Source of the DNA: Rhynchopus euleeides
Lineage: Eukaryota > Euglenozoa > Diplonemea > Diplonemida > Diplonemidae
Direction of reading: 5' to 3'
DNA: 64,000 nt
NCBI GenBank assembly: GCA_963210315.1
Contig: OY723279.1
Location: 1,426,001-1,490,000 of the forward strand
Positions within the stretch are counted from its first letter, which is position 1. Each line of letters starts with the position of its first letter. The position numbers and the translations under genes were made by a program. Positions 63,869 to 64,000 of the stretch are shown in pieces. Below the pieces are notes generated by a model. That model was given only the letters and a program-made list of their open reading frames with translations, had not been told where the DNA came from and searched no databases.

Positions 63869-64000
63869 CCATCATCTGCACCCCGTATCGGCCTCAATTG
63901 CACCCTCGTGCAGGTAAAAAAAGGCCTCGGGCCTCCGGCCCTCGGACCGTTTTTTAATTACGCACACGACCTTCGCGCGGAAAGTGTCATTCAGCCCTGC

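Noticed and set aside
1-64000. tRNA or rRNA genes
   Set aside because: Scanning by eye for B-box-like GGTTCGA-type words in cloverleaf context and for conserved rRNA stretches gave nothing convincing. A tRNAscan run would settle it.

Overview
This is a window of a nuclear genome from a eukaryotic microbe, most likely a flagellated protist. It is GC-rich, full of poly-C/poly-G runs, microsatellites and short foldback elements, and its genes carry spliceosomal introns with a marked GTATG donor. All recognisable host genes, from 1 to 49 kb, lie on the + strand. Most have an AG close upstream of the ATG, several of them behind a pyrimidine tract, as expected of a trans-splice acceptor. Co-oriented genes, probable trans-splicing, a Cache-HAMP-cyclase-type receptor, RLY-motif basal-body-type repeats and a GT48 beta-1,3-glucan synthase fit a euglenozoan (perhaps a diplonemid). 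That placement is an inference; other beta-glucan-making protists cannot be excluded.

Left part (0-29 kb): a secreted esterase with two starch-binding-like domains (1085-2608); a multi-pass membrane protein with a ubiquitin-like domain (3447-5633); a ubiquitin-like/DUF4116-repeat protein (8166-10310); a histidine-phosphatase-family protein (11026-11829); a Cache-HAMP receptor with a degenerate nucleotide-cyclase domain (16598-19254); a five-exon RLY-repeat protein (22793-24887); and a three-exon kelch protein with coiled coils and Q/P/G-rich regions (25616-29195). Transposable elements separate them.

Centre (30.99-49.26 kb): one giant gene. A 15.4-kb first exon encodes a signal peptide, a GH81-like domain, a second glycosidase-like barrel, a membrane span, a complete GT48 glucan-synthase core with three membrane blocks, and about 21 copies of a WPPP-ended repeat of about 87 residues. 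Six downstream exons, in perfect phase, add a basic region, a PDZ domain and a Gly-rich tail. The predicted product is 5,706 aa. It looks like a beta-1,3-glucan machine that joins synthesis, glucan binding or trimming, and intracellular scaffolding in one chain.

Right part (49.4-64 kb): a transposon graveyard with no host gene I can support. It has tightly packed terminal-inverted-repeat (TIR) elements, several sharing CTAG junctions, decayed hAT-like transposase genes at three or more places, and large TACATGTA-rich foldback elements. Two foldback copies were themselves invaded at TA sites, and the sister copies preserve the empty sites. An unknown two-ORF element at 51.1-52.6 kb has TIRs that supply the start and stop codons of its reading frames.
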